A stretch of 64,000 nt of DNA from Hyposmocoma kahamanoa. Taxonomy: Eukaryota; Arthropoda; Insecta; Lepidoptera; Cosmopterigidae. Below are positions 9,965 to 21,538 of the stretch, piece after piece. Position 1 is the stretch's first letter. Every line of letters begins with the position of its first letter. Below the pieces are notes generated by a model. The model was not told the DNA's origin. It was given only the letters and a program-made list of their open reading frames with translations, and searched no databases. The position numbers and the translations under genes were made by a program. The stretch covers positions 3,990,136-4,054,135 of the forward strand of contig NW_020656077.1 in the NCBI RefSeq assembly GCF_003589595.1, in the 5' to 3' direction.

Positions 9965-10152
9965 GAAATTGCAAAGGATTTTTGAACACTGTCACTGCAC
10001 CAAGTTGACAAGTTCCATGGACTTGAAATTTCACCAGCACCCTAACACTTCGTAAATCCGAAACGCGGTAATGCTCATTACTTCTTGGCGGCATAAATTG
10101 GTAAGATGGCAGTACTACCCTATACGAACTCTTTCACAAGAAGCTCTATTGT
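9965..10152 (-). repeat. SINE-like ~300-bp family, copy 4 (partial)
   Basis: Minus strand. The 3' tail and about 90 bases are missing. AAGTTGACAAGTTCCATGG, AAATTTCACCAGCACCCTAA and GAACTCTTTCACAAGAAGC are retained. Confidence 0.65.
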
Positions 10153-10559
10153 TCCAAAAATTAATAAGGTTGTATGCTTAACATAAAATTACAAGTGCCA
10201 AATCACACCGAACAGACCACTATATATTTTTTTCAATTAATATGTCCTGAAATTGTAGCATCTATACAAGTGTAATCCCAATAATCTATTATATTAATAG
10301 TTGTACCCACTTGCAAACAATAATGGAATACGCAGCATAAAATCGGGACATTATCCAAATAATGGTAAAGCAAGAGTATAAGGGTCCGGCTGTACCGTCG
10401 CGTCGTTGACTAGCTGTACATACCCCTGTGTATTGAGCATACTTGAATATGCGTATAGGTCAGTAAAACCACTAACTGGTAATTCTAACTATGCTCTATT
10501 GTAATATACATAAAAATTCATTAACTGTTGAAATTTAAATGAAATTGAAAGTAAGTTTT

Positions 10560-10815
10560 TTTTAATAAGGGCGCATTTGACCTCCATTTCACATGATGGA
10601 AAATGACGATGAGACCGACTATGAATCATACACACCTAAATATTACCTATTCACTCTCGCCTTGTCACTCTCAGACTCAAGTTATAGCATTCAGGCAATA
10701 AGAACCAGACAATGAATTCAACTCTTCCCACATAAATGTGGAAGCGTAATGCTTCGTGCAAATCCCCGTAATCTACAATGTAGGGGTGGAACCCCAGCCT
10801 ACGTCTAGAGCCTGA
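10560..10815 (+). repeat. GACCTCCATCTCACCTGATG / CTCTCGCCTTGAAGA-type repeat
   Basis: TTTGACCTCCATTTCACATG, ATTACCTATTCACTCTCGCC, GTTATAGCATTCAGG, GCGTAATGCTTCGTGC and CTACAATGTAGGGGTGG occur in the order I know from lepidopteran genomes for a non-LTR derived repeat. Non-coding. Confidence 0.55.
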
Positions 10816-12100
10816 TCTAAGAAGACGCACTTAAAGTTTGATCCGATGTAGAATGAAAACAAAAAGTGTTAGAAAATCAACAATTGTTTTATTTTATTAG
10901 TTTACTAATCTGACTCACATAGTGACGGGCAAAATAATTATAATTAATAATGAAGTTGTAATGGGATTTGCATACTCTTACACTGTACTATTGGTAAGAG
11001 TACATATATGCACCGGCAAGAGTACACAACCCCTTTTTTGATAGATTTCGTTTAACAGTCGCACAAATCACACACAAACGCTCCCAATCTATATAGATTA
11101 GAGTATTGAGAGGATTTTGTCCATTTTCACGAGTACATATAGGCTCTTTGTAAATCTCTTGACACTCGTACCTCCATATCTTTCTGGTAATGACATTTTT
11201 TGTCTCGTTTTAGGTCTTACTTTTACGTAATAAGTAACTATTACAAAAAATAGTGAAAGAGTACGCGCGAACTGTTGCAACACATCTAGTTGCGAACTCT
11301 TACACACTTTACATTCCAGAACAAAAGTACTACTAACCCCATTTGTTGCAAGTGACCAGAATCCTCTGCAGTTTGGGCTCTAGACAAGTTTTTGAGCGAT
11401 TTGGTACAAAGCCGATTCTCAAAGCATGTATGTTTAATTTAGTCTCGGTGACTATTTGAAAATATCAAAAAAGTTTTAAGCAAGTGCTTAAAAATGTTCA
11501 GACTTACGCAGAAGAATTTCAGTTTGAAATATTTTTTTAATATTTTTCTGCACAACAATATCCATTTCTACGTTAGTTGTATAACTTCACCTCAATCGAC
11601 TTTGCGTACCCTTATCGGATGTGTCTTCTTAGAACAGGCTACCTTATATTTGCTACTCCTTCATTTACTACACACAAAGTACCTAACTAGCAGAGACTCG
11701 AGAAAAAATAATATTGTCAAGCAAGACTTGTATTTTTAGTATTACATTTTATTCAAAGCTACCGTAAACGAGAGATTGTCTTGACTTTTTGGCATTTCTT
11801 TACTTTTATGTCGTGTAATCATATCGAATAAACATTTTTATTGCACTTTTATGTTATAACTGGCTTCCAAAATTATATTTGTAGCACATTTCAGCTCTAT
11901 AATAAATCGTGGCAGTAAAATTTGCATATTCTTTGTCTAACACGACATTTAATATATCTAAATATGTTAAGGTTCTTTGTATACAAACCCTTTTTAACAC
12001 ATTCCTTTCTAAATTTTACAAAAGATAGAATAAGGGATGCTAAACTCGTGTAAATAATATAAGCATCGTGAACAAGTAATGCCAACACAATGTTTCGAGT
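10816..12100. other. non-coding; scattered GAGTAC motifs
   Basis: No gene is called. The motif (C/A)AAGAGTAC or its complement recurs at about 10975, 10995, 11022 and 11250, with GAACTCTTACACAC at 11293, inside an otherwise unremarkable stretch. The open frames at 11098-11307, 11494-11739 and 11897-12175 lack domains. Confidence 0.35.
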
Positions 12101-12134
12101 TATGATTGTACGTGTGGTACTTAAGGATAGGTGT

Positions 12135-12450
12135 TTCATCGCGAACCTAGATTTTAGGAAGTGAGGTGTCCCCACACCTCACTTCTCGCGGTCTCACCTC
12201 GCGTCCCGTAATCCGTGCGCTCTAAATTAGTATGAATAACATAAGAAGATGCTGAGAAATTTGACAAAAATCCGATTTGCTAATTTTGAGATAAATATAA
12301 ATTTAATAATTTATAAGCTTTCGGTTGAAAACCAAAATTTAGTAGATTATTACGTAGGTAGTACTTAAGGGAAATATCTCCGCTTAAAAGTTATGTACAA
12401 GGTTAGATATTTTATTCTTAAATAATTTGTTTTAGACTTTCATTGACACA
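12135..12450. repeat. diverged repeat, also at 39205-39290 plus 39870-39970
   Basis: CCTAGATTTTAGGAAGTGAG, TCGCGTCCCGTAATCCGTGC, GAAAACCAAAATTTAGTAGA and TTATTCTTAAATAATT recur in order near 39.2-39.97 kb, where a complete GAAGTCGGTTAAAAA repeat (39283-39770) lies between the two halves. Function unknown. Confidence 0.5.
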
Positions 12451-12815
12451 CACACAAATAAATAATCATGCATTGCAATGGAACGCTTTATGAATTTTAC
12501 AAAATTTATATAATAATTATGTTGTTCCGCGAAAGTTTTTCTTCAACAAACAACAAACGTCTTATTACGAAAAAAAATAAGTGCTTATCTTAAAAAACTT
12601 AGGATAAAACATGGTGATATACCAAAATAGACAGGAGTCGTAAAATCAATCATCGTTAAGAAATAAAACCTGTATTAGTATAATACAGAGTAAAAATGAT
12701 AATTTATGCAAAGAAAAAGATCTAAAATTGTTTCGTCTAATCAGAAAGCAAGTAAGTGGGGTATACTATTCTAATTATTATTTGTAGAATTCTCACCAAC
12801 GTGAATTTGGAGTGC

Positions 12816-13000
12816 TTGTAGGGTGAGGGTGGTAGTGATACGGTGGTGTCTCAGGACTTGTCAACTTATGTCTCAGCAATGCCCCTCAGATCTTAGCGAT
12901 TTAAAGCTCTGAGTGGCACTGCAACCGTCATGGACAGACGTGAAGCTTACCATCAGGCGCACGACTCATTCATCCCGTCACTTAATATTCTAAAAAAAAA
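12816..13000 (+). repeat. SINE-like ~300-bp family, copy 5 (5' truncated)
   Basis: The 3' two thirds of the family: GACTTGTCAACTTATGTCTC, GATTTAAAGCTCTGAGTGG, CTTACCATCAGGCGCACGAC and CCCGTCACTTAATATTCTAA plus a tail. Confidence 0.7.
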
Positions 13001-13079
13001 TTATTTCCTAAAGATGACAAGCATTCTACGATAAAAACACCAACTTGAATCTTTAAAGTAAAATGGAAAGTAATATAGA

Positions 13080-13365
13080 ATCCAAAATAATATTATAAAT
13101 GGGAAAGAAATTTTATTTTCACGCCTAAACCGCTGGCCCAATTTAACGTATTTTGGTGTTAAAATAGATGGGACCTAAGATGTACTTCTCCTACTACCTA
13201 CTACGACTACATATGCTACTTTTTGTCACAAAAATAAATCTTAAAAGGGGTGAAAGTTTGCCTGCAGAGCCAATCATTTTTAAATAAGTATTCCAATTGG
13301 CTACTCAAAGCACTTATTCCACGATGACGAAGTTGCGGACACGAGCTAGTTTACTACAAGGAATT
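13080..13365 (+). repeat. interspersed repeat of the AATATTAT...TTCGTCCGCG type
   Basis: AATATTATAAATGGGAAAG, TCACGCCTAAACCGCTGG, CTACTTTTTGTCACAAAAAT and ACGATGACGAAGTTGCGGAC recur at 60340-60550 (+) and, inverted, at 51560-51778. It is a common lepidopteran non-coding repeat family; three copies in this window. Confidence 0.6.
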
Positions 13366-13642
13366 TGGATTTGGTGTGCTCAGGAATGTTATCTTTGACA
13401 GGACGGCCTTGGCTCAAACTTAGCTGCATTTACTAATTACCTATCTCGTTTGCTGCGAAACTGTATTACTGTCTGCGTTTTCATTCCAATGCCTGTCAAA
13501 TTTGTACATAACAAGTATAACTTGTAGTACAGTTTAGTAAAAGTATGTTAGATGTAAAATACGAAAATCGTTTTGCCTTAAGAAGAATCCTGGTAACGAA
13601 AAGAGACTGACTGTTCTAAGACTAACATCACTTTATAGAGCA

Positions 13643-13902
13643 TATCGACTGAGAACTGGCAAACGGAACTATCTCAATTTGGATAACTTTACAAAAAAAT
13701 TGTTTGCGTCATTTAAATAGCATCTGGTATATTAAATAAAATACGTAGTGTACATACGTACATGTGTACGTAATAAAAATATTTAACAACTTCATAATTT
13801 TATTTAATAATCCAGATGCTACATAAAGATGCAAACATTTTTTTCTTCATCCTGTAAAGATGTCAAAATTGAGATATTGCCGATTGCCAGTTTACAGTCG
13901 AT
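13643..13902. mobile_element. large fold-back element
   Basis: The two halves are inverted copies. ATCGACTGAGAACTGGCAAA, TATCTCAATTTGGATAACTT and TAGCATCTGGTATATTAAAT on the left pair with the right half (ATTTAATAATCCAGATGCTA, then CAAAATTGAGATATTGCCG and CCAGTTTACAGTCGAT). Arms are about 110 bp around a ~50-bp centre that itself holds GTACATACGTACATGTGTAC. There is no coding; it is probably a MITE. A target duplication was not established. Confidence 0.7.
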
Positions 13903-14769
13903 TTGTGAAAATTGTATAAAAAGATTCACTTCTTCATTCATACTTCACGAAGGCCCTGTGAAACTATAACAACTTCATAATTGTGTAAGCAATTTTGAAC
14001 CTGAGTCCGTTACCCCGGCCTACGTGCAATGGCCTGGGAATACCGCCTCTCCCATTTAAAAATTCAAATAAATGTTTTAGGCCATGGGCGAGGCGAATTT
14101 AAGAAAACATACCCCCAATAATAATAAAAATAACAGTCTTGCTAAAAATAATAGCAATAACAGTTTATTGAAAAAGGAAGTACCAGATATTTACAGCAAT
14201 TAAAAATAGAAAAAGACTGTTAGGAATGGTCTCTGTTAACCTCAGCGTGAAACATGTGCAACGATACGCGTGTATATATCACAAATATTTCTAATAGTTT
14301 GTACGAATACCGTCCGGCAAGCGAGTACGATACAAAAGGTCTATTATAGGAAATATTAATGCATTAACTATTCAAATACAACTACTCAAAGAGACCCAGC
14401 TCGGAGCCTAATGTCGAGGGTCGTGTATTGTCATTCTCTCGTAAAGTTCTATAGTTTCCAAATTACGTAAGCCCAATAGGCGTAAATTTTTATTCAAAAG
14501 GGAACAGTTTTATAAAGAAGCTACTTATATTACTTATATACAAATAGCATCACAGGAAAAAAGAAACAAAAAACGAATAAGTAATTGGAGACATTGCTAA
14601 AGAAAACAACAATAAAATTTACATAAACAAAGACAATATATACTAAGATATTTTGCATGATAACAAAAACACGATGATATAGCATTAGCTGGAAGCACAT
14701 TGCGTTCCCACTTTTAATTTTTATGTTACAAAGGCAATCCAGAATGTACAGATTCCAAACAACTGTAAT
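13903..14769. other. non-coding; nothing firm
   Basis: There is a short GC-rich patch (about 14005-14050, CCCCGGCCTACGTGCAATGG) and (AAT/AAC)-rich sequence at 14115-14170. No gene or shared repeat was recognised. Confidence 0.35.
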
Positions 14770-14773
14770 ATTA

Positions 14774-16036
14774 GGTCCTTACATATGAAATTGGCGTTTT
14801 AACGTACTGGCCACTTTGATCTAAAATATCTCCTCTTTGGTTAAGAATGCCAAATTAAAATTTATAAATCCATTTAGCTGGTACATTTGAATTTCGAAAA
14901 TAGTCGTTCATTTGTTTTTTCCTGATTAGTTTTTCTTTGGCGTCGCTCACATCGCACAATGGCAAACATGAAATATTCCTATATTTACGAGTACGGGTTC
15001 TAGCACCCGTACCATAGCACCTGTGCTGCAGAAGCAGGTCGAATCATTAACGATATATATGGCGCTAGTGTCGCAAAAGAAAACACGGTACGCTTGTGGT
15101 TCCAACGTTTTCGTTCTGGAAATTTCGTTCTCCAGAATAAGCCCCGTGAACGGCCGGAGACCAAAGTGCATAATGAAGAATTAAAGGCTGTAGTGGAAGT
15201 GGAGCCATCGCAAACACTTCAGAGTTAGCCGCAGACTTCGGTGTGAGTGATAAAACTGTTTTAATCCACTTGGAGCAAATCGGGAAAGTAAATAAGCTTG
15301 AAAGGTGGGTACCTCATGAATCAAACCAGCAAACACGCGTCGACTGCTGCGTTACATTGCTTAACGGACACAATAATGAAGGGATTTTAAATCGAATCAT
15401 TACCTGTGATGAATAGTGGATCCTGTACGATAATCGGAAGCGCTCGTCGCAATATCTGAACCCTGGAGAACCAACGAAATCCTGCCTCAAGCGAAAATTC
15501 TGACTCAGAAAAAGTTACTTGTGAGTGTTTGGTGGACTAGAGCCGGTGTCGTTCACTACAGCTTTCTAAAATCTGGTCAAATATCTATTGTCAGCAACTG
15601 CAAACCATGATGGAAGAACTAGCTGCTAAACAACCAAGCCTGGTCAGTCGCTCTAGGCCACTGCTGCTTCAGGACAACGCTAGACCACACACTGCACAAC
15701 AGACGGCCGCTAAACTAGAGGAACTGCAACTGGAATGTCTGCGACATCTACCGTACTTCCCGGACCTTCCTCCAACAGATTACCATTTTTTCCGGAATTT
15801 GGATAACTTCTTACAAGGAAAAAAATTCAACTCCGATGTGGTAGTCCAAACCGCCTTCAGTTTATTGATTCTCGCCCCCATGGTTTCTTTAGTAAAGGGA
15901 TCAATGAACTACCTATGAGATGACAAAAGTACATTGATAACAATGATGCATACTTTGATTAATTAAATATATTTTACAAAAAAAAATCGACTTTATATTC
16001 CTCCCATACAAAACGCCAATTTCATACGTAAGGACC
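14774..16036 (+). mobile_element. mariner element, complete ends, dead (1263 bp)
   Basis: The ends GGTCCTTACATATGAAATTG and (at 16010-16036) CAATTTCATACGTAAGGACC are inverted with one mismatch over about 27 bp, and TA duplications lie at 14772-14773 and 16037-16038. The interior is a cecropia/irritans-like mariner transposase broken by stops and shifts. Compared with the mariner at 2532-3803 it is a different, more decayed subfamily, although both ends share the TATGAAATTG core. Confidence 0.92.
14959..15962 (+). pseudogene. mariner transposase pseudogene
   Basis: Homology runs from ATG (14959) to TAA (15960-15962), but the gene is broken many times. TAG follows EYGF about 13 codons in; further stops appear at about 15225-15250; GATGAATAGTGG turns the Lys of the catalytic CDEKW block into a stop; and a deletion near 15582 shifts the frame. 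The longest open piece, 15607-15918, still shows the second and third catalytic blocks, but LLHDN has become LLQDN and SPDLAPTDY has become FPDLPPTDY. It is inactive. Confidence 0.92.
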
Positions 16037-16323
16037 TAATTGTATGAATTATTTATTGTAATGAAAAGATAAAACGGAAATTGGTAGGTCAATGACGCAA
16101 ATATTAAAAATTGCTCCTGGTATCTAAGAAGCTGTTAGGTTTGCAGTGTGGACGCTGGGTGAGGAGATGATCGATGATCGATTCTCGTTAGGTCTAATTT
16201 GGAAAATTTACTGATATATATTCCGTACTTTAATTGGTGCAGTTACCTGGCACCAACAGATACATTTTTACGTTTACTGCTTTAGGAGTTGAAAGTATGA
16301 ACTACATTTTTAGTAAAAAAGAA

Positions 16324-16580
16324 AACCGGCCTCTTATGTTTGTTTATCGGCTTTTTAATTGGAACTACATCTATTTGCCAAATTTTATTATAATCCGTTA
16401 ACAGAAGAGGTGGAATATTTTCTCCAAATTTAAATGGGACCAATAAGAAGGTACCCCTTTACAAAAAAAAAGTATCATCAAAATCGGTTCACGAATGTCG
16501 AAGTAATCGCGTAATATATACACAAAAAATGAAGAAAATACAGTCGAATTGACAACCTTCTACTTTTTAAGTCGGTTAAA
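16324..16580 (+). repeat. GAAGTCGGTTAAAAA-ending repeat, copy 2
   Basis: Plus strand with an internal deletion: AACTACATCTATTTGCCAAA, AATTTAAATGGGACCAATAA, AAAATCGGTTCACGAATG, TACAGTCGAATTGACAACC and TTTTTAAGTCGGTTAAAAT. Confidence 0.7.
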
Positions 16581-16948
16581 ATATCATCAAGGACATTAGT
16601 AACAAAACCCACTAAATTTGTCGCATTGTGTCGAGATCCGTGTATTTAAAAGCATACTTTTCAAGATAATTAAACGTTCATTGATCAAGTTAAATATATG
16701 TATTATTCGTAGAAACGTATAAAAACTGCCGAAAGGCATTAAGGTAACATAAAAGTCAAAATGTGACTTAGCAATGTTTGTTCCGACGGTCTTATTCTAA
16801 TTTAACTTTCAATCAGTAAGAAAGACTCCAATTTTACGCCAAACCAATAGAACATTTTCTATAATATTTTAAAAAACAATATGGCCAACAAACGTTATCA
16901 ATTCCTCATATTAAAATTTTATAGGTATCACATATCTACTAAATGATT

Positions 16949-17202
16949 TAGAACGACTGTCGTCAGACGATAAACAAAATGTCACGATAAAAATATCGTG
17001 CAAATGACAAGGCCGCCTTGTACCGATAAATTGTCGTGACGACCTAGTGGGAACAGCAGTTCCGAGACATGACAGTCGTTCAACGATAAAATAAATGTCC
17101 ACGACACAGTTACGACAGATAGTTGTGATATGGGAACAGGCTAGACGCGACAGTCGTCCAACGATAAATAAAACGTTACGACATAATGGGAACGCGCCCT
17201 AA
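16949..17202. mobile_element. ACGACAGTCGT-rich TIR element, copy 2 (left end lost)
   Basis: Alignable to 7695-7968. TAGAACGACTGTCGTCAGAC, ATGACAAGGCCGCC, CACGACACAGTTACGACAG and TTACGACATAATGGG are retained, ending AACGCGCCCTAA. The left terminal repeat is missing, so this is a truncated copy. Confidence 0.7.
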
Positions 17203-17296
17203 GTCGTTCTAATTCGGGACCCTAACGCTCTAACTCTTATTACAAATCCCTAATATAGAGTACGGCCCCTTGAAATAAGCTAGTGTAATAGACGTT

Positions 17297-17722
17297 TACG
17301 ATACCGAGGCCCAATAACAATGACAGGCGATTGGTGACGTAAATGCTACAAACCCTATTGTAATATCGTCTGCTTAAAGGTAAAATCACATAAGTGTCAT
17401 TTTCCACAAAAAATATCTAAATGTACCTATTGTAAGGAAATCACCATCTTTCTGCAGATTAAACTCTTACTAAGTTTATAGCTTTTTTGTTACTGAGTTT
17501 CACGTGCAGAAAGATAGTGATTTTCTTACCATAACTATATAAATTAAAGACTTTTTGTTTAAAATGTCACTTATGTGGTTTTACTTTAAACAGACGATAT
17601 TCAACCTATTACGACAATCAAAACATGTCACAATTTTGCTATTATTACGATTGTCAAATAACAACATCGTCGTTACAGTCACCAATCAAACTGTCATGCT
17701 GTCTATAACTCAGCCGTATTTT
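17297..17722. mobile_element. large fold-back element
   Basis: The left half contains GACAGGCGATTGGTGAC, ATCGTCTGCTTAAAGGTAAA, ATCACATAAGTGTCATTTT and AAATCACCATCTTTCTGCA. The right half contains their complements in reverse order (GCAGAAAGATAGTGATTTTC, AATGTCACTTATGTGG, TTTAAACAGACGATAT, GTCACCAATC). Arms are about 160-200 bp with about 75-80% identity by eye, and the loop is about 45 bp. The open frame at 17555-17740 is a by-product of this arm. Confidence 0.7.
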
Positions 17723-18342
17723 GTAAGTATAAAAATATAATCATTCACACATCGCATACATATACTTACATTTCAACAATACGTAAAAGACGTACAACCG
17801 TATATTTATAACGAAGAATTTTAAAATTGCTGTAATCCATTGGACTTCTAAGAGCCTTTTCAGAGGCATTTCTTAGGTTGCAGAATAAGTATTTTTGAGA
17901 AACCACAGTGCGTTTGAGAAGCACGTTATTCCATCTTAGTCACAAGTCTTTGGGGACGATGTGGGAACGATCATTCATATTGTAAAGGATGGATGGGGCC
18001 GTATTTTAAAATGTAGGTGAACCGATGGAAATCGATGATAAAGATGCTTTAACATGAACAATTTCATTAAATGGATTATTAGCAGAATTGATTGTTAGAT
18101 TGTTTAGTTGGTTCGGGCGCGCCTCACTTGTGTGAAAATTAAAAAACAGATGTAAGGCTCATTTAATAAAATTATCTTAACTTTAATTAAATGCACTAAC
18201 TATAACTTAATTATATATAATACTCGTTTGTAAACAAAATTCACATTTAATAAGAATTTTTTTATATTATAGAGCTCTTTTTATATAACAATCATTGTAA
18301 TGTGTTGCCCTCTTTCAGTAGGTTAGGTTAGGTTTCGTATTC

Positions 18343-18922
18343 CATATTCTTGCTCGTTCTTCTCAGGGAGGTCAGCGTAGTGACGAGTAGTAGCTTAAAA
18401 AATGACGTTTTCAAGTGTTAAAATTTTACCTATGGAATAAACATTGAGTATACAACCAGAAATAGAGATGAAATAAGGGTCATCCACCCCTGGCAACTCA
18501 TCTAGTAACGGGCCTTATATTACTTGTCAACTCTCTATGGCGCTGAAATCATAAATTAGAAAACTGAAATAGTGCAACGCCAACGACTGACCTGTGTGTA
18601 CGTCTCCGTATATTCCAAAAAGATAATATCTCTAACAATGAGGGCTGTTCCATTCGGTGGTGTTGGAAAAATAGCAAAACATCTAATTACAAAATAAAAG
18701 GAATTACATTTCATCGGTAATTAAACATCAAACATGTAATTTTGCAATTTTCGCCCAACATCGAAGCTCTAGTTAAAGTGGTCGATTTGAAGTGAAATAA
18801 TTGACACCCGTCAATTGTTTCGAATTCGGGGTGAATAGTTTTTAAACAAGTTAAATGACATTGCGTATTTCTGGTTATTTACTCGATGGGAATAAATTAT
18901 TATTTGACTTTGACATAAACTT
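18343..18922 (+). mobile_element. LINE 3' end split by a TIR element
   Basis: TTCTTGCTCGTTCTTCTCAG, TCAGCGTAGTGACGAGTAG, GACGTTTTCAAGTGT and TTACCTATGGAATAAA match the LINE 3' end at 4365-4480. After the inserted element (18442-18888) the duplicated GGAATAAA resumes with TTATTATTTGACTTTGAC, the expected tail. This is a 5'-truncated LINE copy. Confidence 0.75.
18442..18888. mobile_element. 8-bp-TSD TIR element, family A, copy 1
   Basis: The ends are CATTGAGTATACAACCAGAA on the left and TTTCTGGTTATTTACTCGATG on the right (inverted, a few mismatches). The flanks carry a perfect 8-bp direct repeat, GGAATAAA (18434-18441 and 18889-18896). Inside, CTGACCTGTGTGTACGTCTC, TGTTCCATTCGGTGG and TTTCATCGGTAATTAA are shared with copies at 33280-33762 and 56821-57315. 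There is no transposase. An 8-bp duplication fits hAT- or P-like superfamilies; the ends do not settle which. Confidence 0.88.
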
Positions 18923-19289
18923 TGCAAAAGCAGAACCGAATTTGTTTGGGTTTCCGTTTGTTTTAGGTCAATTTATTTCAGTTTAATTTATTTAGTTATT
19001 CAAACAGAGCTGAACTTATAATTGTTATTTAAAATGAGTGTTGTTCATTAACAAATGATTGTTATCAAAAATTAAATTGTAGAATGTAAGTTTATATTAA
19101 ACGTTGGTTATATTAAGTATGTTGTTATATTTACATATTAAATGAGCGTTTATAAATATTTACAAGACATATTACACGCCCAGTATAGGTTCGCCATTAC
19201 AAAAGTTCTGATCGCAGGGCGTAGGCATAAGTACAAAATTGAATAAATAATTTTGATAAAATTCTTTGTTTTCATCAGATCGACGAATG

Positions 19290-20080
19290 TGATATCCGCC
19301 GTGTTACATCTCCATAGAGCATAGCGAGTTAGTGGCCTTGTGTGCTAGTCATTCTTAGTTAGTAATTTCCTACATTAATTATGTTTCGTACTCATCAAAA
19401 CTAAAGTTATTTACACCAAGGTTCAGCGACAACTGATGTATAGAAAAAAATGTAATTGTTACTTTCTATTTCCAGAGTATGCATCTTAGATAATCTTTTC
19501 ATAGGGTCTGAATTACAGTAATTATTTGTCATAAAAATTACTATTATAAGTTTGACATTATTATTACTACACACACTTTTACTACACACATATTTAATGG
19601 AACATTAGTAAATAACCTCAAAATAAATCAGTACTTCTTCAAGAGGTTATTAGGTATAATTTGAATATAAAAAAAATAGTCAATTGTCATTTATTTTCAT
19701 AACTTAATTTGTTTTCAATACTATACTATATTATATTGTTTACTAGTAGGAACTAGTACAGATTTGTCGAGCGGTTCGAGGTTGACTATGCGTTCTTGTA
19801 CATTTTTAGAAGAAAATTTTATTTTTTAAACTTTGATTTACTTAATCAATATTAAACTGCTACAAATTATAGATTTAGAACCGTTTCCGTTTTGTCACAA
19901 AATGGAAAAAAAACCATTTTTTTAATTGATTTTTTTTCAATAAAGGTTGAGTAAAACTTTAGCGATGTTAGAAGATTTAATAAATTCGTGTTTAAGTTTA
20001 TATTTAAGCTTTATATCTAATTGTTATTTATTTAAATACAAGCGTTACTATTTCATGTAAACTTGTTTCTGTTCCGCAAA
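19290..20080. repeat. diverged duplicate of 23670-24070, with an insertion
   Basis: CAAAACTAAAGTTATTTACA, GGTTCAGCGACAA, TTTCTATTTCCAGAGTAT, ATAGGGTCTGAATTAC and ATTATTACTACACACAC match 23760-23960. ATTTAAATACAAGCGTTACT and CATGTAAACTTGTTTCTG match 24020-24060. About 400 bp (19605-20015), beginning with the inverted pair TAATAACCTC / GAGGTTATTA, is present only in this copy. Nature unknown; no coding. Confidence 0.5.
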
Positions 20081-20142
20081 AATTTGCCTTTGCGATTTTT
20101 ACATAAAAAAAAAATAAAATATTTGTAATAACTGTATATTTA

Positions 20143-20147
20143 CCTAA

Positions 20148-20182
<35 letters not shown>
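20143..20182. repeat. (TA)n microsatellite
   Basis: About 15 TA units follow AATGTATA. It is the source of the low-complexity open frame on the minus strand. Confidence 0.9.
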
Positions 20183-20186
<4 letters not shown>

Positions 20187-21024
20187 ATTCACAACTCTCA
20201 AATAATATATCAAATTTATAATCACCATTCACTGCTATTCAAAATCTATTTTGAAAATGACTCTTATACTCAAGATTAATTTAATAACGAATTATGGTTC
20301 TCCAGCGAACTTTCATATTGATACCAGGGGGCCTACCATAACCTTTCCAAAAACAATCCTATTTCACGAACCTGTCAACCATGTAATGTATTATTGCAAA
20401 AGTGATTGAAAGAACGAATGATTTCCCAATATTGTCTATTCCTTACTAAAAATAGGAAAGAGATAACGCTATGTGAACTATATAATGCCATCTCTTTCTT
20501 TTTTGATGGTCTGAATCCTCTTATCATAGTATAATGCTTAATGTACTTAATGTTATTTATGTTCAGAGAATTTTGACTGTTAAGAAAAGAAAGGTATGTA
20601 ATAGTAAAATCTATTAAAATTACGTTGTTTTCAATAATTATTCCCCATTTGCATGAAGAAAAATATAAAAAACAATCTGAGTCTTGATAGTCACGTTGTG
20701 AGATCGGAACTACAGTCTAGTGTCAACTGTTAGTTTCGCCAAGAAAACATATAGATGGCGCTGTTATAATTTTACGAAATAAACAAAATATTGAAGAGAG
20801 GGAGATATATGTAAATAAATAAGTTCAACTTAACTTTTAATCATCACAAATCAATATTAAGTCAATAAAACTAAAAATAATATTGTTTCCATTGCATCCA
20901 TGTATCTATTTTAAAAATGTTAAATTTGACATAAGAGCAATATTACTTTAATGTTAAAGTCGCGTCATAGTACGAACTGAGTGAATGAATAGCCACAAAG
21001 TTGCCAATAAAACATCATAGGTTA

Positions 21025-21290
21025 AAATAATTTCCCCTTATTATAAAATTAGGCGCTATTCATAAAAATGAAGCTTCATGCTTGCATGAACAGCCGGGTG
21101 ACTGATTTTCTTAGAGCTGGATGATTTTCTTCAAAATTAAATTGGGATCACTATGGAGGTACCCCCTTTCCAACAAAAAAATAATCATGTAAATCGGTTC
21201 ACAAATACCGGAGTTATCGCGTAACATACATGCAAAAAAACATACAGTTGAATTGAGAACCTCTTCCTTTTTTTGAAGTCGGGTAAAAAT
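21025..21290 (+). repeat. GAAGTCGGTTAAAAA-ending repeat, copy 3
   Basis: Plus strand: AATTTCCCCTTATTATAAAA, GCATGAACAGCC, GGATGATTTTCTTCAAAATT, AATCGGTTCACAAATACCGG, AGTTATCGCGTAACATAC and TTTTTGAAGTCGGGTAAAAA. Confidence 0.75.
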
Positions 21291-21538
21291 GAAAACGCAC
21301 GTTTCTAAAATAAGCAAAATGTTCGCGTCTTGGACCTACTTTTGTGACCTCATAGACGCTATAAATGATTTTAACGATAATACATAATATAAAAGTCAAA
21401 CAGTATTAATAATTGCAATTTAACTGGTCTTGATATTTTTGACGTCAATGTAAACATATAGGTAAATTACGTGTCCTTATTGCTTAACTTACAGAGTACT
21501 AAAAAAACCCATCTCAAAAGTTCGTGGAATTGCATCTA

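Noticed and set aside
20028..20228. 66-codon minus-strand frame with repeated Ile-Tyr
   Set aside because: Translation of a (TA)n microsatellite.
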